From Fomitopsis serialis (lineage: Eukaryota > Basidiomycota > Agaricomycetes > Polyporales > Fomitopsidaceae), in the NCBI RefSeq assembly GCF_022376445.1, contig NW_025954983.1, positions 372,001 through 436,000 on the forward strand: DNA of 64,000 bases, in the 5' to 3' direction. The stretch's first letter is position 1. The number at the start of each line of letters is the position of its first letter. Positions 30,487 to 42,200 of this stretch are shown here, piece by piece. The notes below the pieces were generated by a model that saw only the letters and a list, made by a program, of their open reading frames with translations, had not been told where the DNA came from and did not search any database. The translations under genes were made by a program, and so were the position numbers.

Positions 30487-33400
30487 TCGCTTGCAGGGTC
30501 ATCCGGTTTCGTACTGGGCTATTCAGCCGCGTGAAGAGTGATGCTGTACGTTCATCGGGCATCGAGTTGGGCATGACAGAGTACAGCTTGATCGCAAGAG
30601 CCTACGGTATGTCACATTAGATCAGCCGTCTCGATGAATATAGGGTGACGTACAGCAAGGACTTCAGTGTGAGGGATAGACTGCACGATCATCCACCAAT
30701 CCAAGGCAGTCTGGCCATCATTGCGCCGCGGAACAGTGGTAAATGGGTAGCTATTCTGTGCGTACGCAAGAAACTGGCTCTTGAATTGTTTTACGAGCTG
30801 ATTCCACTGTTTCTTCGGCACATTCAGGACAGGGTGTTCACCATGCACTGCTTCGGCTTGGAGCAGTGCCATCAAGTAGTGACCTACACGTTTGTAGACA
30901 TCAAGGGACTGAATTCGTGGTGGATCCGAGGCGAGATCTGTGGGCTGTACGTGTTTTGATGACGAGCTAGCTTTGGATTGGCTGACTCGGAAAAGGTCAG
31001 ACTTGAGGTAATCTGCCGTGCGATGTGAAGACTTTTAGCTAGACCGTCTTTGGCAGAGTGCAACACAAATCCACTCACTCGGGTCAAGATAGACTGCAGA
31101 CAGGTGTGCATCGGTAGGTCCGTCTTCGAACATCTCGCTCCAGCGTGCATTGTAGATCGCACGGATCTCTGCCATCACGCTCTCTGGAATACCCGATGCC
31201 TTCTGCGCAAACACTTGTTTCAATGACGCACCAATCCCGCACCAGTAAAGGAACAAATCCGCGAGGGACACCTGTAGCGACTCAAGGAGGACGATCGTCT
31301 TCGCAAATGGAAGACCGACACTGAGAACCTGATTCAGCTGTGTCTCGAAGACCAACGTTGATGGTGAGTCGCGTATGAAACACTCCTGCGTTTCCTGTAC
31401 GTGCTGCTGATCAGCACAGCAAAGCTTTTGTTCCTGAAATCTTCGTACCTCCACAGTGATCTTCCCACTTGAGCAGCCATCTCGGAGTGCAGGAAGGCAT
31501 CGCCGCATGGCCACCGAAGCTCGAATGATCATCGCGAACCGGGTCTTTCCTATCTTCTCAAGGCCACGCGGTATACCGAGGCGTTCACGGATTACCGCCA
31601 ACTCTTCAGCAGATTGGTCCGACTTAGAAAAGAATTGCAAGGTGCGTCGTACAGTTGCAATCACGTCCTTGAAAAACGGCAATTTGCACAGGTTCTTGAT
31701 CGGAAGGTTTGTATGATGGACCGGATCAGGTATGTTCATGATTGTAGGGACCGTCGCACACAGAAAGCGCCGACATGCTTTCGTGTTGCCAGTGCTGTCC
31801 GATGAAGCGGCGCTGAAGCGTCTTCGACCGATCGGATCAACAACTTGCTGAAAAGCAAAAGTGTGAGTGAGTTACGTCTTTGTATGTGTCAATAACCAAA
31901 CCTTCAGCATGCTTCGTGCCAACCAGTCCGCCGTATGTCGCACCCGGCAACCGTCAATGACATCAACAAAAAAGACCTGGCGATTCGGCGCGGCAGTCGT
32001 GACATGCACAGTATAGTACGACTGGTGGCGCTTATTCGCACCACCGTCGTACGTGATGGTGAGGTTGATTTGAGTGCGGAGATACTCAATTTGCAGATGT
32101 CGTACATGTTCTGCCTCCTGTGGGATTTGTGTCTCCTCGAGCGTACTCCGGGACACAGGTATGTACTTTGTGTTCCCTATCTCCCACATGTTCTTCCACG
32201 TCGCTGAATCGACAACTGATGGGGAATACCGTTACAGCAGATGAACTTCAAGATCGCGGGGTCAAGCTGTGCCTTCAGCCAAGTGCGCCCGGCCCGCCCA
32301 ACCATGACATCGAGCGTCGTCTGGCCAGACTTCGCTGCATGTGGGTTGGGCTGTCTGCTGTCGACAGCTACCAACCGGGAGTTCTCGGGTGCCAATGCCG
32401 CTTGGGCAGCAACTACAGTGGAGGGATCCGGCGCCAATGTCATGTTCGTGATGCCGCCATTCGGAGCGACCTTCTGGGCAAACACTAAGGCGAGTTGCTC
32501 CTGCCTTGCACTTGGGGTGTTCTCCCTACTCGCCTTCGAGGCTTTTGATCGCAACTCTGTTGACAGGTGCAGACACCGGCTCGCATGAGAAAGGACTCGG
32601 CCACTTGTCCGACCAGACCAAGCCCGATCGCAGCCACGACCAATGCAACCATAGCGTTTCTTGCCATCGGTCGCCTGATTCAGCTCGCGTGTGAGCTGGT
32701 CCAGGAGTGGCTTGCGAGGGCGTCCTATTGTTTGTGCATGAGGTACGTCCGAGTCCCCACTTGTATTGCTCCCATCTAACTCTGACTCGGAGTCGCCATC
32801 TGATGGTGTGTCGCCTAGGATATCCTTAGGGTTTGGCTTGAAGGATCGCTGCGTAGCATGTGAGTTTCAGTGGACATGCATTGGCACAGACATATACGCT
32901 CACAATTGCAGGTAGTGCCACAGATTTCTCCGCTTTCTTCTTCTGAGACTTCCCCCCACGACGACGCTTCTTCACGGGCTTCTTCAGGTGCGGTGCCGCC
33001 TTCCCCATCAGTATGACGTCCATCGGGTTGACCTCGGAACCCTCATCACTAAGGTTGCTCCCCACATCGAACCCCATTCCGATCGGACGCCGTTTTCGCT
33101 TCATCGGCTTTCCTGGCACCTTTGGGGTCTCGCATGCGATGGCTGCACTGTCACACTTGGGCTTGGACAGGATAGGTATGTCGATAGACGTATCAATGAT
33201 GGTGATGTCCTGATCAATCTGCAGGGCGCCACCGAGGTCACTATCAGTGAAGTCGGGTGTTGATGTCGCGGCTTCCACGGGCTAAGCAGTTAGTAACTCT
33301 CGTGAGTCTTGCATTCAATGAGATAGGGTACCAAGCACAAAGGCTTACTGAGGATTGCGAGATCTTCCATATACGTTCCAAATAGACCATCCGTGCACTG

Positions 33401-34590
33401 TCGACCATATCAGGCAATATGAGGGGATGGAGATCCGGCAGATAGTAGTGGGCAATAGCGTTCGGGGCACAGATTCCACACGAGAAGTAGTCGCCAGGCG
33501 CCTGTCGCATGCATGGAAGGTGCGATACAGAGAGCTGCTGTTTTGCGTACGGTGTGAGCCACCATTGAAGCAGATCATGCAGCTGAGGAGGGATGCTATG
33601 TCCCATCGAGTCCGCGAAGAGGATAGACCACACCCTGAAGTCCACGACGACCGCGATCCAGTGGGCACCATTCAAATTGAAAACGAGACTCAGTGATAGA
33701 AGGTCCCCACTTGCGAGGCGCTCTCCAAATTGGACCAACCAAGCAGGGAGCACGACCTTTGGAGGTGGGATAGGCTTTCCTGTGGCACTGCGTACCTGTG
33801 CCCTTTCTACATACCTGCTCCATAGCAGCCACGTCCAGTATGCATCCCAAATAGCATGTCTCCCTCGAAGGTGGTCGTCCATGTCGATATCGGTGCGTAG
33901 TATGTTACAGATCATTCCGATGTGTTCTGATGCGAGCCATTCTCGTGAAAGAAATGAGGCGAGAGCTATCGTGTCCGGCTTCCCTTCAAGAGCTCCAAGG
34001 CGTCCGGAATGGGGTATCCGTGTCAAGAGGAGTCGGGTTGAGTCGGTCAGTGGCCCTGGAGCACGCCCAGACGTCAACAACCATGTTTCGGCTGTTTTCC
34101 AGGTTGTGTAGGTGCTCCGCATGCGATGCACACGGCGCCAGAAACTGAGAATATACAAGGGCACCAGGGAGTTGGCACCAGTGCTGGTGGCATACGAGGT
34201 CGATATGAGGTGAGCATAATGGATAGAGACCTTTCCAGCAAGCCACTCTTCTCCTACAGCACGAAAGAGCTTATCTATCATCTCCACAGGCGGCACAGGC
34301 AGCGCGCACAGGTCCTTGAACGTAGGAAGGGTGGAAGGTTCTGCAGAGAAGAAGTCTTGTGTACTCGGGGTAGGACTTCCGGGCGAGAGTATTGGTACCT
34401 GGCCATTAGCAATGAATGCACGGACAGTTGTGGATGGTACACCGAAAAGAGCTATCTCCAAGCCAGATGGCATTGTGAGAAGGCTCGCAAGGACTTCGCG
34501 GACGTAGCTTGGTGTGTTTGCAAACTGCTGGCCAGCCAGTATCCATTCATGCGAGACGAAGACACCAGCATGCGACTTAGGTTTCGACAT
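30487..34590 (-). pseudogene. Ulp1-hAT fusion transposase, 5' part, interrupted by Plavaka
   Basis: Exons 34590-33349, 33281-32904, 32848-31902, 31847-31079, 31012-30654 and 30601-30487 join across 50-70 bp GT-AG introns. Residues 1-414 form an Ulp1/C48-type cysteine protease: GAHW (His310), FADS (Asp327), Gln363 and SCG (Cys371) give the His-Asp-Gln-Cys set. A Lys/Arg-rich linker follows. Next comes a BED-like finger (C-x4-C ending in VLSHASRC), then the hAT core with YLDPNYLKSDLF. The segment ends in the hAT dimerisation block PNSMPDERTASLFTRLNS. The exon 32848-31902 is one base short of keeping frame, at the G run 32221-32224 (CCCC on minus); an extra C restores GIPPSVVDS. Such proteases remove SUMO-like modifiers; activity here is inferred from motifs only. 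Confidence 0.75.
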
Positions 34591-34691
34591 GGGCAGAGGT
34601 CCGAGTCTTTTGGAGTCGTTTGAGTGACAAGGTTCAAGTCGTCGAGTACTAGTACTTCAGAGATGGCGGGCAGTGACTGCGACACTCGCAT

Positions 34692-35580
34692 GGCTTACTA
34701 ACCCAGCTCCATTGCCAATGTGTTACCATGTATCCGCATAATAGTACAATTGGCAACTTGAACTTGGAGTCACTGCTCCAGCGGTGTCACGGTAGGGCAC
34801 CAAGTTGGACGGAAGTTCCGAGACTAATATACTCAGGTCAAATAAAATAAAAGTTCACTATGTTTGGATATGAACAGAGTCTACGATATACGAGTATCTG
34901 TACTACTAGTCGGCCAGGTCAGACAGTACACGACACTGCAGCCAGGCGCCGGATTGTCGGGCGCGCGTCGCGCGACGACCCAATGCGGTCGCGCGGCGCC
35001 GCCGCGCGAAATCTCATCATGTGACCGTTGGTCTGAAAACTTTCTTACATGTACACCCGGGGACCCTGTAAGTTAGTCGTATTTAACCAGTATAATACAT
35101 GTAAAGTAATTACATGTTTAAAACAGGCCCCTTTCATACGCTACCCTATGGCGCTGCGCATTAGAGTCTGCCACAACTACGTCCATGGAACACATGATCA
35201 CCTAGTTTCACGATGTGGTCGGTTCAAGCACTTTTGGAAACGATCTACTTACCTGCCATTCTAGGAACACCACTGCGTCGGGCCCGCCGCACTTTCAAAT
35301 TAGGCATCGCCATCATTCGGCGTCGTCCCAACTGCGCGCCGCGGCGAACCTCAACGTTTCAACCGCCAGAGAGGTCCGCAGCGCTGACGCGGGCGCTATC
35401 ACACCATACCATACTAAGTAGCGATCAACATCTGCGTCGTCTTTTCCACGCGCCTCCGTTGCTGCGAGCGCAGGCAGGCATTCCTTGGTAGTACCTGCTG
35501 CGCCGCGGTGACTTGCATGTCAACGTGCCACATGATGATGCCAGATCATACATAAGTAGCGGTAGTCGTCGACCCAGGCG
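34692..35580. other. 5' flank of the hAT element and spacer; GC-rich palindrome
   Basis: No gene is supportable. Around 34955-35020 is a GC-rich patch with CGTCGCGCGACG (a 12-bp perfect palindrome) and a near-palindromic CGCGCGGCGCCGCCGCGCG. It could be a subterminal hairpin of the hAT element or an unrelated foldback. The right part holds the promoter side of the acetyltransferase gene. Confidence 0.4.
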
Positions 35581-36735
35581 ATGATACCCCCGGGCGCGTC
35601 ACCGACTCTCTGGATGTACTTCAAACTGGAGGACTCGGACGCTCAGCCTCAGGCCAGAGATGACCTGGCGGCGGATGTCAGGCCGATGAGATATGGTCAG
35701 TCAAGTATCCTTACCGTGATGGGACCCAGGTCGTCGTGCTGACACCGTTGCGCAGCCGACATTCCGAACGTTGTCGCAACACACAGGGCTGCGTTCGCGA
35801 ACGACCCCGTATGGAGTTACTTGTTCAGGACGCCAGTGTGTCACCGCATCATCTCAAGGTTGTACAGCTCTCGAAGTGATGTTTTTGCTTGCAGGATGAT
35901 GCAACGTGCTCGCGCTTGAGTCGCTGGCTCGATAGCCTGGTGTATTTCCTACAATGTCTCGGACGCGTGCATGCGCGGAAGATGTTGGTGATTAACGACG
36001 GGGATGCCTATCTATACTTGTGAGTCCGATCCGCACCCGTAAAGCGGCATTGCTTCTCACAGGCGGTCGTGAACTGCATTCGCAGCGGCCTTCCCGGTGG
36101 TAAGCCGACCGTCGTAGAGCGCATCATCGGGCGCAGTACCTCCTTCCTACGGAAGGTGAGGACGGCGGAACAGAAGAAGGTATGCATCCTACGGGTCCCT
36201 CTCCAATACACGCGTGCCCCTACTTGGTGACTATCTGACGCAACCATAATTAGCGTATGGAGGAGACGATGCAGAAACAGGACGCCGCCATAAAGGCGGC
36301 CATAGGCGAGAGGATCCACAGCATGTTCGCCGCGCACGATCTCGCAACACATCCAGGGAAGCAAGGCAGAGGGTACGGGGGCGCACTCGTGGCTGCTGCC
36401 AACGCCAAGGTACGTCTGTCCGTAACTGCCTACCGCCCGAGTCTGGGGCTGACTGCCAGATTCCCCGGGACGTGCAGGCAGACGCGCTCGGCGCAGCGTC
36501 CTGGCTCTCCTCGTCGAACGTTGCCAACACCGCGTTCTACGAGAGCTGCGGCTTCGTCGTCGTGCGGGAATTCGCGATCGGGGACGAGAACCCGACATGG
36601 ATGGAGCCGCCCATCGTCGTTAGGATTGTGCGTATTCTGCGGTGAGGGACGCGTGCCTCGAATCTAACCTTTTCATTGCAGATGGTGAGGGAACAGCAGG
36701 GCGCGGCCCATGACTTGAAGGAAGAGATGGTCTAG
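35581..36735 (+). CDS. GNAT-family N-acetyltransferase
   Basis: Seven exons: 35581-35695, 35756-35835, 35895-36019, 36063-36179, 36254-36409, 36478-36627 and 36682-36735. The N-terminus reads VRPMRYADIPNVVATHRAAF followed by NDPVWSYL, as in fungal GNAT proteins. The acetyl-CoA loop (motif A) is HPGKQGRGYGGALV, followed by the NTAFYESCGFVVV strand and ENPTWMEPP. Such enzymes transfer acetyl from acetyl-CoA to an amine; the substrate cannot be told. An ATG at 35614 is an alternative start, but 35581 has a purine at -3. The 36019/36063 junction is one base short of frame (TT before GTGAGT; TTT would fit), so a one-base error or altered splicing is likely. It is cytosolic or nuclear, with no signal seen. 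Confidence 0.75.
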
Positions 36736-37165
36736 GGTTTATTTTGTGACTATAGTGTTTGCGTTTATCTCAGGGTCTTGCTTGAGTCTCCGCTGTATAC
36801 GTAGGTCTCAGCCATTTCAAATTGGCGGTCACAGGGTCTCGCACCAAGCGGCACAGTTCGCATTAGTTACTGGTCGATCACCATTAGATTCTACTACGTA
36901 ACACAACAACCGCACAGACAACAGCGGCGACACTTTTGACCGACCGCACGCAAGGCCCCGCTACAATACACCCAGCTCAATAAGGATAACATCGAGGAGA
37001 GAGTCAGAGAGATCATCATAGCAGCACAGACGGAGGGTTCGTGACCCGCGACAAGGACGGAGGTATGAGGGCGATGATGGCGTGGTATGCGGGTACATGA
37101 GTGAGCAAGAAATGAGCGTGCCAGAGGGATGCGCCGGAAGGGCGACCAGGGGAGGATAGAGGCGT
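36736..37165. other. Spacer between convergent GNAT and PHO84-1 genes
   Basis: It holds the 3' flanks of two convergent genes. No coding or RNA feature was recognised. Confidence 0.5.
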
Positions 37166-39287
37166 TCATGGGTCTGCGGCGGCGACGCCCGTGACGAAGC
37201 CCTCCTGGTCCTCGTTCGAGATGTCCTCGAGCGTCTGCTGCTTCGTCTCCGTGATGAGCAGCGTCGAGAACACGCCCGTCAGCATGAACAGCGCCAAGAT
37301 CTCGATACTGTCATCACCCGTCAGCGCCCGCACGGAACCCCACAAAAGAAAGACGCGACTCACATGTGCTTCACGAACTTGTTCGTCCCGCCGATGTTCG
37401 CCATCTGCGCGAAGCCGACCTGGGAGATGACCGCGCCGAGCTTGCCGCTCGCGGCGGAGATGCCGTGCGCGGTCGAGCGGTAGCGCGTCGGGAACGCCTC
37501 GCCGGGCACGATGAACGTCGTCGTGTTCGGCCCGAAGTTCTCGAAGAAGTTCGCCAGACAGTAGAGGAACACGAACGCGTTCCTCCCCGACTTCGTCGCC
37601 GAGAGCGCGTCGTATCCGAAGCCTGCCCGCGAACAATCAGTACGCCGTGCGCTACGGGAGAGGAAGGAAAGGAGGCGCACCCATGATGATGAAGAGGATG
37701 GTGAGCATGATGAAGCCCATGAGCTGGATCGGCTTGCGGCCCCAAGTGTCGATGAAGCAGAAGGCCACCCAGTACCCGGGGATGAGACCCGCGACGGAGA
37801 GGATGATGTTACCGATGCATATGTTGCGCAGGTTCTGGTACACCAGCTCCGTGCCCTTCAGGCCGGTGGTGATCGTGCCGAAGCCGACCGCTTCAAGGAT
37901 GATCGAGCTGTTCAAGCCGAGGCCGTAGAACGCGATCTGCGCGCGGGCACCGTGTCAGAATCGGAGGCAAGAGTATGGGGAGCGGTAGAGATGCACGCAC
38001 GTCAAGGGCGAACCACGAGTACGCGCAGCCGAGGAGCTGGCGTCCGTTCTCCCACTTGCCGAAGTGGCGGAAGAAGTCGCGGCGCGAGGCCTTGGGCGCC
38101 TGGACGCGCTGCACGACCGCGTCGGGGTCGACGTGGTAGCTGCCAGTGGTGAGGAAGTTCTCGACGTCCTGCGCGGCCTGCTTGACGTTGCGCTCGACGT
38201 CCATGGTGAAACGGGGCGTCTCGGGGATCGTCAGACGGAAGTAGAGCGCGATGACTCCGGGAACGCAGCCGAGACCGATGAGGAGACGCCACATGTAGTC
38301 GACCGAGTTCATGCTGTCAACGTTGTCCCTGAGGAGGGAGTGCTTCTCAGCCGCGACGACGACGTATGCGACGATGCAACCGGCTGCGGAGGTGATTAGA
38401 TCGAATTGTGCAAATCTAGGTCAGACAGACGACATACCGAGCTGGCCCCATCCTTGGTTGGCAAAGACCGCCGTCATGAGACGACCACGGCTCTTTCTGG
38501 ACGCGAACTCGGAGGAGATGACGGCAGAAAGAGGGTAATCGCCTCCAATACCGATCCCCATCTGCGTGCAGCTATCAGCTAAACGATACATCCGGCACAC
38601 AGCGCAATACCCACAATGAATCTCCAGACAACGATGACGCCCAGGATGTTGATGGCCTTTGCCTGACCCGCGACAGCCTGACCGAATGTCGCGACGATGA
38701 TGATCATCAGTTCGATACCATCTGTTACATATACGAACATGAGTAATGCTTCACAGTGAAATGGTGAACTAGGACTTACACATCCGCTTACGGCCGACCA
38801 CGTCTGCCATCCAACCGAAGAAAAACTGGCCAAAAATGTTACCGATGGGAGTCGCGACCTTGACACCAAGCGATTGGTTTGAGGTGAGGGCGCGAGTTGC
38901 GCCCGACCCCTTTCCTCCGTAGAGGTAGCCCAGCATGATCGCGGCGATGTTAATTGCGAAAATATCATAGCTGAAGGTAATATTGGCATATCAGCACAAG
39001 AACGTAGCCGTGAAACGGCGTCGCACAAAACACTTACGCATCGGTGAAGAAACCGACACCAGCCACCATTGACACCTTCACATGGAACCAACTGCGTTTT
39101 AATCGTGAGCTGCCGTAAGCGAGGTGAAATGCGATCGAGCTCACCTGAACTTGGCATCGTCGACCTCGGCGAGCGCTGCACGGCGCTTCTCGTCGAGCGC
39201 GTATGCGACGGGGGGTGGGCCGCCCTTCTCGAGCTCTGGGCCTGCGCTGCTGGTGGAGGCCTTGTCTACCATGTGGAGTTCAGCCAT
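37166..39287 (-). CDS. PHO84: High-affinity phosphate:H+ symporter, PHO84 type (copy 1)
   Basis: Nine exons (39287-39145, 39091-39038, 38970-38780, 38721-38615, 38561-38438, 38383-38001, 37936-37681, 37622-37364, 37307-37166) sum to 1659 bases, exactly 552 residues plus stop. It is a major-facilitator transporter of the plasma membrane. Family landmarks include GFFTDAYDIFAIN in the first span, [41 protein letters not shown] before the central loop, and [23 protein letters not shown] near the C-terminus. The short N-terminus and C-terminus are cytoplasmic. Fungal PHO84 genes are induced by phosphate starvation; I did not locate a regulator site. It is head-to-head with a second copy 4.5 kb away. 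The reading frame is fully intact. Confidence 0.93.
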
Positions 39288-42200
39288 CTCGCTGGAAAGG
39301 AACGTCTAGCGAGGGAGTCGTCTGAGTCGGGCGGGGGTGCGGGAGAGAGCACGGGGCTGGAGGACTGGCTGTAGATAGCGCTGCATGTCTTTTAAGTTGC
39401 TTCTGCACGGACGGCATGCTGTGTTCCGGACTTGATGAAATTGGATGCAGCTTGGCCCGCGAGCCTCCCATTCTGCCCCCGGCGTCGTTCCTTGCACGTT
39501 CGTACCACCCAGCCAACCACCGCCGCGCGCCTGTGGTGTCCTGTTTGTGCACCTTTCCTCTTTGGGCCGCAAGAAGCACGGTGTCGAGCGTCGGGATGCA
39601 CGTTCTCACCCGTCCACAGGGCCCATCCTCGCCCGCTGTTCTCCCTCCCGCCAGCCAGGGCAGCGCTCGCGTGCCTAGGGGAGTATGTTTCTGGCTTCCA
39701 CCCGGCTCCTCACTCGCCGTCGACGTGTGTTGGCGCACCTTCCGCACTCGCTCGCTCGCTCGACCCGAATACTCGCGGTGCCTGGCTATGCCTGGGCTCG
39801 TAGGTGGCGTATTCAGCAATCTTCTCTCTACTTGTCAGACACTCGCGCAGCACATGCTGCCGGGGGGCAAAGCGCCGGGCTCTATGTGGCCACGAATGAG
39901 ACAGCGGCAGCCCGCTGCGGCGATTCCTTGCTCACATCTTTCGACACACGCTGTAGACCGCGGCAGCCCATGAGCACGCTGAGATGCTGTTCTCGCGGAG
40001 AAGCCGTGCGTAGACACAACTCTAATCTCATGAAGCATCTTCTCGCAGAGCTACCAGATCTAGGGACCTGCTATGTCCACCGATCGCTGCTCCGCGCTTC
40101 ACTGTACTCGATCTGCATTTCATTATGCACCCTCCGAACTGCCCTACGGTGATATCTTGACCGCTCGGTTATTGGCACATGACGAGTGTCAGTATCTCCG
40201 AGAGGCGCACGAACTGTTTTCAAATCATATCAGTGCTATTCTAATGCTCGATAGTCACGGCCGCGGCCTCCTTACGTACTGACCAGGGGCTGCTCTTCGG
40301 GTGCGAGCTGTCCGCCGCACGCCACCCCAGGTCATATCCAGCAATTCCACGTTGGACTGGATCTAGCACTGCCGAGTGCAGAGCGGAAACGCAACGACCC
40401 ACGGAGCAACCCCAGTAGCTTGCGGCAGAACCAAAGGTCCCTTGCAGATAGTACCGCCTCCAAATGGCGCCAAACAAGGTGACCGGCAAGTTCTGAACGT
40501 AGCGATGTGTACAATTATAACGCACAGCAGTGGTTTGTCCTATGCAGCATCAAGACACTTGGTATATACGGCCGAACGTCAGATGTCACTGATCACGCTA
40601 GCGGGTCAATGTCGTCGAATGCCGTAGTACGCCCAGCACATAAGGACTCCTTACCAGAATGCACCGCCGGCACTCGTATTGGTCTCAGCATCGCATCCGT
40701 TCGTCCGGAGCCGCGGCGGCCATGCCAACAAGGTTTGCCTCGTTAGTACTAGCAATTGATATGTTGTTGACTACCTGTACTCAGCAGGAATCGCGAGCCG
40801 GGTCATGATGCTGCTCCGGCACCGTCATCTTGACAATTGACCCACCTGCGTACCCACGTTCTACCCCTCCTGGGATGCTTACTCTCTGTCTCAACTGGAC
40901 TAGCCCACTCCGGACTCAGCCTCTCCTCGCATTTGAAGGCAGTGTCGCCTGCCACCGGCACTTCTTCCTTGTTACTACGCCTCCACGAATCCCATCCTCG
41001 AGGCCACACCCATCGCGAAGGCCAGCCACAAACCCGTCGTCCCGTGCGACATGGGCGCCAGCGCCCCACCCATATATCGCCGTCGCGGATCCTGGCCGAA
41101 CCGCCAGGCGATGCACAGCGACGCTTCCTCAGGCCGCTGTGCCAGGCGGCCGTGAATGCGGGCGGGGGCGAGCGGTGCGCGAGGCAACGCTGACTCGGAG
41201 TACAAGGTGAACCTTGTATGTATGCGTCTTCCTCCTCGCTGATCCCCGGAGTTGGGAAGGATTCTTGATCGCCGCCCCCTGGGTCATGCCCCCGTGGTTC
41301 GCGGTGGTACCTCCCGGCGATTGCATGTCTGAGGTAGCTTGACGTGACGGTGGGTCATTTGGGACTGGCGGCAGGGGCGGGGTGGTGCTCCTGATCCTAT
41401 TGTAGATGATCGGTGCGTGAGGGTGCTGGGCGCGGGGCGTCCCGCTGTGCTCTGTCACCTGTATCTAGGCACATCTGCGCGACGGCAGGCGACACGGGCA
41501 GATTGGTCGTTCGTGGTTGTACTCGGGATATCAGTCACTCTCGATCCTGTATGCCGTTGACGTACAAGGATGCGTCTTCCAGAGATGAGATGTCTTGGAC
41601 ATGATGAGGGCTCCTTACTTCGGTTTCTGTGGGAGATCGGATGACCTACTCGGACCCCGCTCTCGATCCTGCGAGCGCATCTGAATAACCGCACCCGTGA
41701 AGTCGGTATAACAGACAGGTCTATCAATTCCGCCGGAGATGGAACTGTCTGCGCAATGCAGGAGACTTACCGACCCTGAAGAAACGGTTTGTAGCGTTAC
41801 GTCCCCACCCGTCGATATCGCGCGAGTTCATTGTACATGCGGCATATCACGACGAGAGCCCAGTGAGTCTCCGGCCGTTGAATGGGAAGTTTAAATGACA
41901 CTAACGCGATGGAACGGCAATTTTGTAGGTCGTTGCGGTACTGACTGTACCTCGTTCTCTCAGCGCATCTACAATCAGGTTCTAGGGACGTGTATGTCGT
42001 GTCCCGGATAGATTGTCCTCCCGTCTCTGAACACTCGTCCGCCGTCGGTTGCTTCCTGCGCAGCGGCGTCCGGGACTAGGCGAGTCATAGCCTTGTTCAT
42101 CTGTCATACGAGCTTCGAGTCTTCATCTACACCTGTCGGCGGGCGCCGGTACTGAGTTTGCACGACACCCCTGGACCCGAGACCGACTGATGTAAGTAAC

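Larger units (their letters stand above)
12134..34691 (-). mobile_element. hAT-type DNA transposon carrying an Ulp1 protease domain; host of the nested insertions
   Basis: The coding span of a hAT transposase starts at 34590 and, after removal of the Plavaka element at 12651-30484, ends at 12134. The native gene is therefore about 4.6 kb long including introns. Outer boundaries are not resolved: TACAGGGT-like motifs occur near 11813 and, inverted, near 35063, but no matching 8-bp duplication was found. The coordinates given cover only the coding part and the short 5' flank. All three layers read coherently, so this is the oldest insertion in the nest. Confidence 0.7.

Noticed and set aside
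32177..32554. Treating the hAT frame break at 32221 as ancient inactivation
   Set aside because: One extra C restores the family reading GIPPSVVDS; no other stop or deletion was found in the coding exons.
40837..41193. Plus frame starting with a signal-peptide-like segment
   Set aside because: The downstream part is His/Arg/Pro-rich, overlaps equally long minus frames, and no splice continuation was found.
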